DNA from: Richelia sp. UBA3308 | GTDB taxonomy: Bacteria > Cyanobacteriota > Cyanobacteriia > Cyanobacteriales > Nostocaceae | Length of the DNA: 64,000 bases | Assembly: GCA_002361335.1 (NCBI GenBank) | Contig: DESS01000002.1 | Span: forward strand, 1 to 64,000 | Reading direction: 5' to 3' | Part shown: positions 45,852 to 54,772 of the stretch, piece after piece | Numbering within the stretch: position 1 is the first letter of the stretch | Layout: each line of letters starts with the position of its first letter | The notes under the pieces: model-generated | The model's input: only the letters and a program-made list of their open reading frames with translations | The model's database searches: none | Told to the model about the DNA's origin: nothing | Made by a program: the position numbers and the translations under genes

Positions 45852-46225
45852 TCAGTTTTCAGAGGATTAGATGACTAGCGATCATGATCGCAATAAATTT
45901 AATAGTGTGTAGAGAAAAAAAATGGTAGTCAAGGCTTTAGCGCTTATTCCAATTACTAGCGTAAAAATATGCATGACACTTCTTAGACGAATTCTAAGAG
46001 ATTCACTTTTTTTAAATTTAACCATGATTTATGACCACTTACTTATATTTTCCCCTGCTATAAAAAAAAATTTTCATCACCATGTATAAAAGTTTTTCTC
46101 CCCTTACTTACTATATAAGCCTATTGAAAAGATAGCGGTTATTACCTATTACTCATGAACATTCATTACTGATTACTCAACCCCCACAGATATGATAACT
46201 GTTTAACCGGACATGATATTATTAG
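45852..46225. other. Gap after the iscB relic
   Basis: No HNH-coding remnant or insertion-sequence end is visible. AT-rich, with a GATCATGATC palindrome near 45881. Nothing else noted. Confidence 0.5.
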
Positions 46226-46867
46226 TTATTTAAAAACTTTTTCAACTATAGTTCCTACCAAACAAGTTTTATCAAAATTCACCCCGGTTAAATTTGCACC
46301 TTCTAATTCCGCACACAATAAATTTGCCCCGGTTAAACTCGCTCCAGAAAGATTCGCTTTGCGTAAATCGGCTTCCTCTAAATTGGCTTCACTCAATAAC
46401 GCACCCTGTAAATCTGCACGACTTAAGTCTGCACCTTTAAGGTTAGCACCCGTAAGATTAGCACCCCGTAAATCAGCACCCCGTAAGTCAACACCTTGCA
46501 AGTTAACGTTTATTAAATTACTACCGCTTAAAAAAGCACCAGCAAAAGACACCTCACTAAGCCTAGCGCCCATAAAGTTAGCACCGCGTAAATTGCTACC
46601 CCTGACATCAGCCCCAGTTAAATCTGCTTGCATCAAGTTGGCTCCCATTAAGTTGGCTCGCAAGTCAGTTTGTTGTAGGTTTGCGCCCATTAAATTCGCA
46701 CCTTCTAAATGCGCGCCTTCAAATTTAGAATTAGCAAAATTTGTACCTATCAGGGTTGCACCAGCAAAGTTAATTCGACTTAAATCACTTTGAGATAAAT
46801 CTTCATCTTCTAAATTCACCCCAGCTAGATGCTTCAAATCACCCGATTTAATAGCTTCAATATTCAT
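46226..46867 (-). CDS. Pentapeptide-repeat protein
   Basis: 213 residues, almost entirely A(D/N)LXX pentapeptide repeats from about residue 20 to 205 (for example ANLMGANLQQTDLRANLMGA, LRGADLRGANLTGANLKGAD). These fold into a right-handed quadrilateral beta-helix. There is no signal peptide or membrane segment, so it is probably cytoplasmic. One register slip occurs at QQTDLRANLMGANL, where the repeat is short. Some such proteins mimic DNA and inhibit gyrase, but most cyanobacterial ones have no known role, and nothing here points to one. It stands alone. Confidence 0.9.
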   Translation of the reverse strand: MNIEAIKSGDLKHLAGVNLEDEDLSQSDLSRINFAGATLIGTNFANSKFEGAHLEGANLMGANLQQTDLRANLMGANLMQADLTGADVRGSNLRGANFMGARLSEVSFAGAFLSGSNLINVNLQGVDLRGADLRGANLTGANLKGADLSRADLQGALLSEANLEEADLRKANLSGASLTGANLLCAELEGANLTGVNFDKTCLVGTIVEKVFK

Positions 46868-47008
46868 ATATCTTTTATCTTTTTACTATCAACAATAATT
46901 AATAAATTTAAATTCAAGACCACTAGACGCAAAGAGATACAATTTTATTGCGGCTCTTTACGTCCGTGCTTTAAATTATGATCCATCTAAAATGCAAGCA
47001 CACTTAAA

Positions 47009-48403
47009 TTACTTTAGGTAAGTTATTACTTCATTAGGCTCGCTCATCTCTCCTTGTTTGCTATCGATCAACCACATTCCGGCACTTAATTTTGGTGTAA
47101 TTACGGATAATTCAAGCCCTTGATGTAAACCCATAACTAATAAACTTAAGGTTTCTATTAGTTTAGGATCGAAACGAGTTGATTGTTGCTGAGTGCATTC
47201 TTCTAAAGCTTGAGTAAGTGTTTCTTCTTTAGTTAATCCGGAAGAAAACTTCTGGTTGACTCTAAATTGAAAATCTGCTACTAAAGCCAAAATTCTGGAC
47301 TCTAAAGGAATTTCATCTCCTCCCAATCCTGCTGGTTTCCCGCTGCCATCCCACCATTCTGATTGATGGGTAATAATTTGGGCTACAGCCCGTAGTCTCG
47401 GCATGGTGCGTAAAACCTGGGTGCCCGGCACTAAAGGACAAGTTAAAGCACAACTGGGTGCGTCTTCTTGGTAGCGCGTAGATGTTCCGGGAGCCAAAAC
47501 GCTTTCGGCTGTTTGTAGGGGATGTATGCGGTGCAGAAAGCCGGCAAGCCGCAATCGTTTCATTTGCCATGCAGGCAAATCTAGCAGCTGCCCCATTGTT
47601 TCTAATAGTGCTACAACTTCCCTTGCCGCCATTGGGTTGACAACATCCGCAGCATCAAGAAGTTGTGCCATCCGTAAAAATGCCTGAATTTCATTAGAAA
47701 ATAAGTTTCTATCTAAAATTCGATGGCGATTACCGGCGGGAACGGAAATATTTATCTGTCCCCTCTGCAAATAGTCCACAACTTTGGAAACTACAGTTGC
47801 TAATTCTTCTGATGTGGCAACTGCTGGCTTGATTGTCTGCTGAGATTCGCGCAGTTTTTGCGCCAATTCGGGATTATAACTTTCGATGCGATCGATGGCG
47901 ATTAATGCCGTTTCCTCTACCAAATCTGGCTCAAATGTCCACAACCCGTAGAATTTTCGCTCTAAATCCGATTCTGGCAGTCCAGATGAACCATAATCTG
48001 TTTCAGATAGTTCTTGACAAATTACCATTGCCGTGTATGTAGGCGATAAAATAATTAAATGCCATTCTTCGGCAACCGGATCTTTTGGATCTATAGCCAC
48101 CAAGTCCACATTCGGTAATTTGCTGGTGGGATGTTCTAGCCAGCCACTATCGGGAGCCGCCATAATGGCAATTTGTTGCGAATCTCTAGCAATCTCTTTA
48201 TAACGTTCAGCTTCTTGTATATACCACTTGCCTTGCTGAAAAGCTGTAATAACTAAAGGTTTACTATCATCTTCTAATATGTGGTCTTCTAAAGCATGGC
48301 ACAGAGCCACCAAAGTATTCTTATAGTAAACGCCGTATCTAATCGGTCTTTTACTATTTTGATGAGCTTTATGTAGCCTTTGGAGTATTGAGCCTTCTAA
48401 CAT
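47009..48403 (-). CDS. DICT sensory domain protein with degenerate HD-GYP-like region
   Basis: 464 residues. About 1-150 form the DICT domain (ILQRLHKAHQNSKRPIRYGV, ALEDHILEDDSKPLVITAFQ), a sensory module tied to two-component and cyclic-nucleotide signalling in cyanobacteria. The C-terminal part (about 230-430) is HD-GYP-like but its key residues are altered. The HD position reads FLHRIHP instead of HDIGK, the HHE stretch reads THQSEWWDGSG, and GYP is GKP; DEIPLESRILALVADF matches the rest. It therefore probably cannot hydrolyse cyclic di-GMP and may bind or signal instead. No membrane segment. It stands alone, and the ligand is unknown. Confidence 0.85.
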   Translation of the reverse strand: MLEGSILQRLHKAHQNSKRPIRYGVYYKNTLVALCHALEDHILEDDSKPLVITAFQQGKWYIQEAERYKEIARDSQQIAIMAAPDSGWLEHPTSKLPNVDLVAIDPKDPVAEEWHLIILSPTYTAMVICQELSETDYGSSGLPESDLERKFYGLWTFEPDLVEETALIAIDRIESYNPELAQKLRESQQTIKPAVATSEELATVVSKVVDYLQRGQINISVPAGNRHRILDRNLFSNEIQAFLRMAQLLDAADVVNPMAAREVVALLETMGQLLDLPAWQMKRLRLAGFLHRIHPLQTAESVLAPGTSTRYQEDAPSCALTCPLVPGTQVLRTMPRLRAVAQIITHQSEWWDGSGKPAGLGGDEIPLESRILALVADFQFRVNQKFSSGLTKEETLTQALEECTQQQSTRFDPKLIETLSLLVMGLHQGLELSVITPKLSAGMWLIDSKQGEMSEPNEVITYLK

Positions 48404-48624
48404 TTGATTTTATAAAAGTAATCTTATGATGGATTGCGAGCAATTTTAACACTGCTAAAGGTATAAAGGTATTTGTTTATTGTAATTATTAACTATTTGA
48501 GAAAAAACCACGGCAATCTATACCTAAATTCCCCATACTGTTTTTTCGTTTCTTACCTCCTCGGTTTACTTAGATCCCCTTATTTTATTTATGGTAGGAT
48601 GAACATTGTCACCCTACTGATTCT

Positions 48625-50196
48625 TTATGATACACTAACTAGTTGTTTTGGTTTAGTTTCCATTGGCGCGGAAAGTGCTTCTTCCAATTCGGCACAACCA
48701 AGTTTATCTTCTAAAATTTTCATGACTTCGCGTCCAAAGTCATTAGGGTTTTGTTTCATAGCTTGTAAGCAAACTTCACCAAAAAACGAACCTAGTGGTT
48801 CGGGATTCCAGAGTAACTTTCTGGCATTCCAGGGCGATAAAAGCATCGGATTGTAATTTTTATTAAGAATGCCTTCTTTAAAAGCGTAGTCTTCTAAATG
48901 AGTGTGGGGCTGCAATCCAATAAAGAAAATTGCCGGTTCAACTTTATCCACTCCGAAAATTCTTTCTAATTCGCGATGGTAAGCGATAGTTTGACGAATA
49001 GTTTCTCGACGTTCATCTATTACATTAAAAGAATAGTTAACGGAAACTAAATCGTTAAATCCAGCTGCTTTTAGATCGCGGCAATTTTCTAAAACGGTTC
49101 GCAGATTATAACCCATCCGCATTTTCCGTACTAATTCTTGAGAACCACTGGTAATACCGATTTCAAAATAATTCATTCCGGTTTTTACCATCAAATCGCA
49201 TAATTTCGGAGTAAGGTTATCGGCACGGATATAAGCCGCCCAATTGATATCCGTCATCCCAGAATCAACGATTTTCTCTAAAAGTTCCACAGCATCATCC
49301 ATAAATTTCCGAGCTGGGATAAATTGAGCATCGGTAAACCAGAATTTACGAATTCCTCTATCGTAAAGTTGCCGCATTTCCGCCACTACTTCATCGGCGG
49401 CATTAATCCGTACCTGCTTACCTTCCACAACCGTATAAACGCAGTAGCAGCAATTATGAGGACAACCACGCTTAGTTTGTACGCCGATATAAAAGTCAAG
49501 TTCATGTATGTAATAGTTAAACTCGGGCCAAATACCTTCAATATAATCGTAATTACAAGCAGTTTTTTCAATTGGTGTGGGTTCTTCGTGAATCAAACGT
49601 TGACGCGGTTGAGTTTCTCCCACTACATAACAACGTTCATCTTGAAAATCTTTGCCACTTAAGAGTTTTTCTAGTAAACCTTCCCCTTCACCAACAGAAA
49701 CAATAGAACCTTTGGGTAAACTGTTGCTCAATTGTTCGTAATAAACGCTAACGGCACCACCACCGATAATCACGCGAACATTCTGGTTATATTTCTGAGC
49801 GCGTTTTAATCCCCGTTTAATCAATGCTGAATTACGCCAAAGCTCTGTATAAAAACCTTTGAGCATTTGGAAGCCACCCAAAGCACCGTGTAACTTCACA
49901 AAAGGATTTTTGGCATAAAAAATTTCAAAGGAGTATTGTAGGGGATTCCCACCTCTTCCACCAACTGGAGCAAAAATATGAATATCTCGCCAAGAATAAA
50001 TTAACAGCGTCGGTTTAAATTCATCAATACAAGTATCCAGAGCAGATTTATAGTCTAAAGGTGGTACCGTTCCCAAATCGAAAATCCGTTGTTCAACATT
50101 TGGAAACAGCTTGTGCACATGATCTGCAAGGTAAACAACCCCAATCGGAAAAATGGGGTTACAAGGAAGCCGCACGTAGAGAATTTTGTTTTCCAT
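48625..50196 (-). CDS. B12-binding radical SAM protein (PSII high-light acclimation type)
   Basis: From the ATG at 50196, 523 residues. The N-terminal cobalamin-binding-like domain (LYVRLPCNPIFPIGVVYLAD, VRVIIGGGAVSVYY, VGEGEG) is followed by a radical SAM core with cluster ligands C245, C249 and C252 in KRGCPHNCCYC, then YFEIGITSGSQELVRKMRMG. This layout is the BchE/methylthiolation-like B12-radical SAM class. I recall the close cyanobacterial family being annotated as photosystem II high light acclimation radical SAM protein, but the reaction is unknown. A start seven codons upstream (50217) is open but less natural. It stands alone. Confidence 0.82.
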   Translation of the reverse strand: MENKILYVRLPCNPIFPIGVVYLADHVHKLFPNVEQRIFDLGTVPPLDYKSALDTCIDEFKPTLLIYSWRDIHIFAPVGGRGGNPLQYSFEIFYAKNPFVKLHGALGGFQMLKGFYTELWRNSALIKRGLKRAQKYNQNVRVIIGGGAVSVYYEQLSNSLPKGSIVSVGEGEGLLEKLLSGKDFQDERCYVVGETQPRQRLIHEEPTPIEKTACNYDYIEGIWPEFNYYIHELDFYIGVQTKRGCPHNCCYCVYTVVEGKQVRINAADEVVAEMRQLYDRGIRKFWFTDAQFIPARKFMDDAVELLEKIVDSGMTDINWAAYIRADNLTPKLCDLMVKTGMNYFEIGITSGSQELVRKMRMGYNLRTVLENCRDLKAAGFNDLVSVNYSFNVIDERRETIRQTIAYHRELERIFGVDKVEPAIFFIGLQPHTHLEDYAFKEGILNKNYNPMLLSPWNARKLLWNPEPLGSFFGEVCLQAMKQNPNDFGREVMKILEDKLGCAELEEALSAPMETKPKQLVSVS

Positions 50197-50217
50197 AGTA
50201 AGTGTTTCAACTACCAA

Positions 50218-51001
50218 CTTGCCGTTATCAAAAAAAATAGAGCTAATATCCGGGTTTAAACTACGTATTTAAATCAATTTTCGTCCTTTCTCACAATCCT
50301 AGTTGAATTTTTACCCAATTATTCACAAAATAGTTCGCTGTGAAAAACCACCCAGAAATGGGATAAAGCAGAAGAAAACCCTTGGCATCGGACTAGGAAG
50401 TAATCATATCCATATAAATAGTTTATGAGAAAGATGAACGTCTACTTTATATATCTTTACAATAGCATCCACTTTGTTTCTTAAGCCCATTTAATCCACT
50501 AATAGTTTTTTAATGAGATAGCAGTCTGCCCTTATACAACTTCAAGCTTGGAGATGCAGGAGAGAAGCAAATAAGGGAGACAAGGTGTTGGGAGGCGATA
50601 AGGATAATAAATTAAAACTCCGGCATTAACAACTTAAATAGCCTGCTCATAGCTATCTTGTGAATTTGCAATTTTTAGGCCTTTATGAAAACCACTAAAT
50701 TAATTGCTCTTAAATTACTGCTATAGCAACTGAATATTTTATATCTGATTTAGTGGAAAACTCGTAAAACTGCATGAGATAATTCTATAAATTTAATCAA
50801 AATATTCTAATGCTTAGTGCTTAATATACAATTGCAAAAAAATCATATTTTTTTATAAAAATTTCAGATATGGAACATATCTTAAAATTTAAATGCCATA
50901 CAAATAGCCAGTTGGTATTCATAGTTACAGCAGGTGGGGATCGAGGAATGCTAATTTTGCTGATGTAAGATAGAATTGTGGCGACAAGCTCCTCAGCAGT
51001 T
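50218..51001. other. Divergent gap with no gene seen
   Basis: About 780 AT-rich bases between the radical SAM gene and the DUF1830 gene. A purine-rich stretch near 50556-50610 (GGAGA/GGGAGA motifs) is the only oddity. Promoters must lie here but none is clear. Confidence 0.5.
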
Positions 51002-51385
51002 ATGGCTCAAATACTAGATCCCCTACCACCTGAGCAATCAGGAAAATTTCTCTGCTGCTACGTTAATGCCACGAATAAAATACAGGTGGCTCGCATCTCC
51101 AATATTTCTAATTGGTACTTTGAAAGGGTTGTTTTCCCTGGACAAAGATTAGTTTTTGAAGCACCCGAATCAGCTCAATTAGAAATTCATACGGGGATGA
51201 TGGCAAGTGCAATTTTATCGGATACAATTCCGTGCGATCGCCTTGCAATTGACAAAGCAAATAGTTCTGAAAATCAATTAAATTCAAATCATCGGAATGT
51301 TGATTCAGGAGATAACAATTCTCTTGTGTCCTCAATTAATTCAAAAAACGGAGATTCAACAAAACCATTAATGATCGTTGGCTAA
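51002..51385 (+). CDS. DUF1830 family protein
   Basis: From the ATG at 51002, 127 residues. Residues 1-85 match the cyanobacterial DUF1830 domain: MAQILDPLPPEQSGKFLCCY, VARISNISNWYFERVVFPGQ and EAPESAQLEIHTG. The last ~40 residues are a low-complexity Asn/Ser tail (NSSENQLNSNHRNVDSGDNN) that is not part of the domain and probably disordered. The function of DUF1830 is unknown; its size and CCYVNAT motif suggest a small soluble beta protein. A GTG at 50978 would add eight residues. A clear intrinsic terminator follows 39 bases after the stop. Confidence 0.88.
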   Translation: MAQILDPLPPEQSGKFLCCYVNATNKIQVARISNISNWYFERVVFPGQRLVFEAPESAQLEIHTGMMASAILSDTIPCDRLAIDKANSSENQLNSNHRNVDSGDNNSLVSSINSKNGDSTKPLMIVG

Positions 51386-51424
51386 ACCATCTATTAATTT
51401 AACAAAATTTTTTTCTCTATTTTT

Positions 51425-51451
51425 GGGTTGCTTAATCCGGCAACCCGTTTT
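51425..51451 (+). terminator. Intrinsic terminator after the DUF1830 gene
   Basis: GGGTTGC (51425-51431) pairs with GCAACCC (51440-51446), followed by GTTTTT. Confidence 0.82.
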
Positions 51452-51625
51452 TATTTGAAACAGAGGCAAGAGGCAAAAGTCAGAAGTCTAAAGTATCAAG
51501 GTAATAAGTATTAAATCCTCTCCCTACCAATCAAAGAAATACCCGTTTTTTTTGAAAGCTAATTTTTACAAGGGTTTTAGCTAGTGTTTCTTAAAAGTGA
51601 GGAATGAGGAGTCAGTAGTGAGGAG

Positions 51626-51673
51626 TTTAACATTTGACAGTCCCCTTGTCCCCTTGTTTCCTTCCTTGTCTCC
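51626..51673. repeat. CCCCTTGT tandem repeat
   Basis: CCCCTTGTCCCCTTGTTTCC and following units are the reverse complement type of the GGGGACAA repeat at 23808. It lies just before the DUF4079 gene. Confidence 0.75.
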
Positions 51674-51706
51674 CAATATGTGCCAAAGCAATCTACAATT
51701 CTAAAT

Positions 51707-52168
51707 ATGGATTTACCTTCATTTCTTTGGTTGTGGAAAATCGCCGCTTGGTCGATGGGGTTATCTTTACTTGCTTATTTACTGCTAGCGGTAACGGGTA
51801 TCTCTATGTTTCGTGGTAGAACATCGGAAAATGCTAGATTTATCTCGCTTTTTCCGGGGGGCTATGGCGGACTAAGTATACTCCACTATGGAATGGGTAT
51901 CACTATGGTTTGTTTGGTGATACTACTACTCGCAATTGGTATTGTCGGTACTTTAGGTGAATATGGTTCTTTGGGACATTCACAACACCTAGGAGCTGGT
52001 TTAACTACGGTTGTACTAGTTTTGATTTCTGCTGGAAGTGCGATTTTGATTCGTACTGGTTGGATTTGGGCTAGACGTATTCACGTTAGTACAAATATTG
52101 CTTTATTTCTTGTATTCGTTTGGGTATCACTCAGTGGTTGGAGCGTGGTGCAAAAGTATTTACCGTGA
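51707..52168 (+). CDS. DUF4079 family membrane protein
   Basis: From the ATG at 51707, 153 residues with four membrane helices (about 8-27, 51-74, 90-108, 123-142). The HYGMGITM and GHSQHLGAGL segments carry histidines in helices in the manner of heme-b-coordinating DUF4079 proteins (cytochrome b561-like) common in cyanobacteria and plastids. A possible role in thylakoid electron transfer is inference only. A GTG at 51680 would add nine residues, but MDLPSFLWLWKIAAW is the expected start. It stands alone. Confidence 0.85.
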   Translation: MDLPSFLWLWKIAAWSMGLSLLAYLLLAVTGISMFRGRTSENARFISLFPGGYGGLSILHYGMGITMVCLVILLLAIGIVGTLGEYGSLGHSQHLGAGLTTVVLVLISAGSAILIRTGWIWARRIHVSTNIALFLVFVWVSLSGWSVVQKYLP

Positions 52169-52239
52169 TTAGGTCTACACTTTTGTGGGGTTCTAGCAAT
52201 TTAATTACAGCATATTTCATCTTTATCAGGTAGATTATC

Positions 52240-52272
52240 ACGGGCAGGTATGCCCGTACCACAAGAGTTTTA
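52240..52272. repeat. Dispersed repeat, copy 2 (CGGGCAGGTATGCCCG core)
   Basis: Second copy of the 33-base element at 5318-5350, identical at 31 of 33 positions and in the same orientation. The rest of the 390-base gap (52169-52558) shows nothing else. Confidence 0.8.
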
Positions 52273-52558
52273 GAATTTTTTTTTACCTAATTTACTTGTA
52301 AAATCCTGTATGTAGTACGCTCCGAAATATAGGTAGAAATTTATTTACTCCCAAAGAAGTAATGCGTTAGGGATAAGATATATTCTCACAAAGGCAACAC
52401 AGAGCAATACTGGGAAGGAGTGTGTTAATACTTACAGTCCTGATTTTTTGTTTTTACATAATTACTTTTACTAAAAGGTTTATAATTTACTTGATTTCAG
52501 CATTTCTCCTCATTAATGTGAAAAATTAAGAATCAATAATAATGTATATCTGTTAACA

Positions 52559-53407
52559 ATGAAATTCTTAAAAAACAATCGGAGGATTGGTTTATTTATA
52601 TTCAAGTTTCTAGTAATTGCTGTAATAGTAACTACATTCTTTTTCGGTTTAAGCCAACTAAAAAAACAGAGAGATAAGATACCGTTCTTAAAACATTTTA
52701 ATTACGAAGTGCTATTCTTCATTGAAAATATTGAAAGTATAGGGATAGTTGCTGGTTTACTTGCTTTAATTTTGAACGTTCCCGAACAACAAAAGAAGTC
52801 TCACTATGAAGCATGGCAAGTAATTAATTCAGCGCAAAATCAAAGGGGAAGTGGTGGAAGAATTCAAGCATTGGAAGATTTGGTGCGAGATGGGGTAAGT
52901 TTGGATGGTGTTGTCGTTTCAGATGCATATCTTACAAAAATCAATCTTCAAAAGGCAAAACTTGATAATGCTGACTTCAGTAATGCCAACCTTGTTGGTG
53001 CTAATTTCCGTGGTGCTAACCTCATTGGTGCTAACTTCAGTAGTACCAACCTCAACGGTGTCTGCTTCAGTAATGCTAGATTCAGTAATGCCAACCTCAG
53101 TGGTGCCAACTGTTCTTATGCCATCTTCAATGATGCCTACCTATTTTGTACCAACCTCAGTGGTGCCAACGTCACTCATACCAACCTCAGCAATGCCTAC
53201 CTCAACAATGCCTACTTCAGTGGTGCCAACCTCTATTGTGCCAACCTCAGTGGTGCCTACCTAAGTCGTTCCAATTTCAACAAAGCTGACCTCAGTGGTG
53301 CAAAGTTCTGGGATAAAAATTTACAACTAGAAGCTAGAAACATAACCCCAAAACAAATCAAAGAAGCTAAAAACTGGGAAAAAGCAGTATACAGTCGAAT
53401 TCCGTAA
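52559..53407 (+). CDS. Membrane-anchored pentapeptide-repeat protein
   Basis: 282 residues. Two hydrophobic segments (about 11-34 and 60-77) form an N-terminal membrane hairpin. A short linker with QRGSGGRIQALEDLVRDG follows, and about residues 117-255 are pentapeptide repeats of the form A(N/Y)LSG (NANLVGANFRGANLIGANFS, SGANVTHTNLSNAYL). Many repeats are near-identical at the DNA level (GGTGCCAACCTCAGT units), suggesting recent expansion by duplication. The linker-plus-repeat arrangement is a common cyanobacterial design; the role is unknown. The ATG at 52559 lacks a Shine-Dalgarno site. It stands alone. Confidence 0.9.
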   Translation: MKFLKNNRRIGLFIFKFLVIAVIVTTFFFGLSQLKKQRDKIPFLKHFNYEVLFFIENIESIGIVAGLLALILNVPEQQKKSHYEAWQVINSAQNQRGSGGRIQALEDLVRDGVSLDGVVVSDAYLTKINLQKAKLDNADFSNANLVGANFRGANLIGANFSSTNLNGVCFSNARFSNANLSGANCSYAIFNDAYLFCTNLSGANVTHTNLSNAYLNNAYFSGANLYCANLSGAYLSRSNFNKADLSGAKFWDKNLQLEARNITPKQIKEAKNWEKAVYSRIP

Positions 53408-53615
53408 AAAACTAGGTCTAGCAGCAGAAGAATAAACCACTGCTGTGCAGGAAAAGTGCTGAGCATCGGTTGGTTAAAAGTATTGATATACAAGTATTTA
53501 TTTATTAAGTAATATATTTTTACTTACTTTTATCTGACGCAGCCATTACCCTTTAATTTAAGTCTAATGGTTATACTTAAAATATTGACTAATTGGAATA
53601 GCAGCAAGTAAAACA

Positions 53616-53837
53616 TCAATCGTCCTCCATTTCAGATGGATCTAACTTCACTTGATTGAGCAACCCTTGCCTAATGGTTTTTTCAATCAACTCGCTTCTA
53701 GTTATTCCCAACTGCTCAGATACTTTATCTAATTCATTGGAAGCAGTTTCCGTCAGCATAATTTGGTAACGCTGCTTTGTTTCACCATACTTATCTTTAT
53801 CAGCTCGTCTTGGTCTTGGCACTATTTCTACATACAC
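53616..53837 (-). CDS. Small ribbon-helix-helix-like protein
   Basis: 73 residues. After a basic start (VPRPRRADKDKYGETK) comes QRYQIMLTETASNELDKVSE followed by LGITRSELIEKTIRQGL, a beta strand plus two helices typical of CopG/RHH DNA-binding proteins, and an acidic tail (DPSEMEDD). Start is GTG at 53837, chosen because GAGG at 53847-53850 sits nine bases upstream. RHH proteins are often antitoxins or autorepressors; no toxin gene lies next to it in the same direction, so it is an orphan. Confidence in the fold is moderate. Confidence 0.72.
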   Translation of the reverse strand: MYVEIVPRPRRADKDKYGETKQRYQIMLTETASNELDKVSEQLGITRSELIEKTIRQGLLNQVKLDPSEMEDD

Positions 53838-54086
53838 ACATCAACACCTCAATACTTTACAAATTTATTTGACTATCTATATACATACATACACATCTAC
53901 ACAATATAATGGATGACAAAGGCGATCGCTCCTCCCGCCAAGAAGTACGCAATCGCCAATGTAGCGTAATCAACTCCCTATATTGGGAGTCAAAATTATC
54001 ATGACACAATTACCACCTGCTAAAAGCAATTGAAAAATGATTTACAATTTTAGTGACTCTTGGCATCTTAAGTTCACAATATAGCA

Positions 54087-54623
54087 ATGGAAACCTCTTC
54101 TATTTTTCGGCTATCCCCTTTAATCAGGATTACGCTTCTAAGTTTGTATGTAGCGCTAACTTTACCATTGCCATTCCTAGCGGATGTCACTAATGCGCCG
54201 GTACCACCTGTATTACTTTGGATAGGTATTGCCTTAGGTTTTATAATTTTATACGCAGTTCTAACTGAACGGGTAATTTTAAATGAAGAGGGCATTCAAG
54301 TTGTTTATGCTCCTTGGGTACCAAAATTTTTCCGTAAAGGCTGGTTTTTATCTTGGTCAGATGTACAACAGTTAAAACCACGTACTACCGGACAAGGCGG
54401 TATTGTTTATTATTTTTTGAGCAAGGATGAGAAAGCTTATTTACTGCCAATGCGTGTAGCTGGATTTGCCCGTTTGGTAAGAACTGTACAAGAAAAAACA
54501 GGTATTGATACTACGGATGTTTATCCTTTAGCACAACCATGGATGTATCTAATTTTGCTAATGTTTACCTTGCTGATGTTTTTAGTTGATGGTTGGACAA
54601 TTTTTACTGCGACAAAAATTTGA
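54087..54623 (+). CDS. Conserved cyanobacterial membrane protein
   Basis: 178 residues. Three hydrophobic segments are visible: about 12-31, 40-62 (VLLWIGIALGFIILYAVL) and 150-172 near the C-terminus. Between the second and third lies a soluble PH-like beta region (RVILNEEGIQVVYAPWVPKF, WFLSWSDVQQLKPR), resembling bacterial PH/DUF304-type membrane proteins. No enzymatic motif is seen. The function is unknown. The stop codon (TGA) overlaps the beginning of a large palindromic element that may serve as terminator. Confidence 0.8.
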   Translation: METSSIFRLSPLIRITLLSLYVALTLPLPFLADVTNAPVPPVLLWIGIALGFIILYAVLTERVILNEEGIQVVYAPWVPKFFRKGWFLSWSDVQQLKPRTTGQGGIVYYFLSKDEKAYLLPMRVAGFARLVRTVQEKTGIDTTDVYPLAQPWMYLILLMFTLLMFLVDGWTIFTATKI

Positions 54624-54684
54624 CCTCACCCCCTTCCCCTCTCCAAAGCATCGGAGAGGGGAGCAGTCAACGGCGGGGTGAGGT
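54623..54684. other. Nested palindrome at a gene end
   Basis: Outer arms ACCTCACCCC (54623-54632)/GGGGTGAGGT (54675-54684) and inner arms CCCCTCTCC (54636-54644)/GGAGAGGGG (54653-54661) are both perfect. The left arm begins within the stop codon of the preceding gene. A likely strong RNA hairpin without T-run, or a dispersed repetitive element. Confidence 0.75.
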
Positions 54685-54730
54685 TTCGCGCAAGTGTATT
54701 GTACCCAAGTGGAAACCGCTGTAATTCCTA

Positions 54731-54771
54731 ATTCTAAATTCAGGCATTCTAAATTCAGGCATTCTAAATTC
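54731..54771. repeat. ATTCAGGCATTCTAA direct repeat
   Basis: Two and a half tandem units of a 15-mer related to that at 23891. It ends one base before the stop codon of the leftward Nudix gene. Confidence 0.75.
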
Positions 54772-54772
54772 T

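Noticed and set aside
46359..46793. Rightward ORF opposite the 213-residue pentapeptide-repeat gene
   Set aside because: Antisense shadow with periodic composition.
52905..53264. Rightward ORF rich in VPTS repeats
   Set aside because: It is the alternative reading frame of the pentapeptide-repeat gene; its periodicity comes from the repeated DNA.
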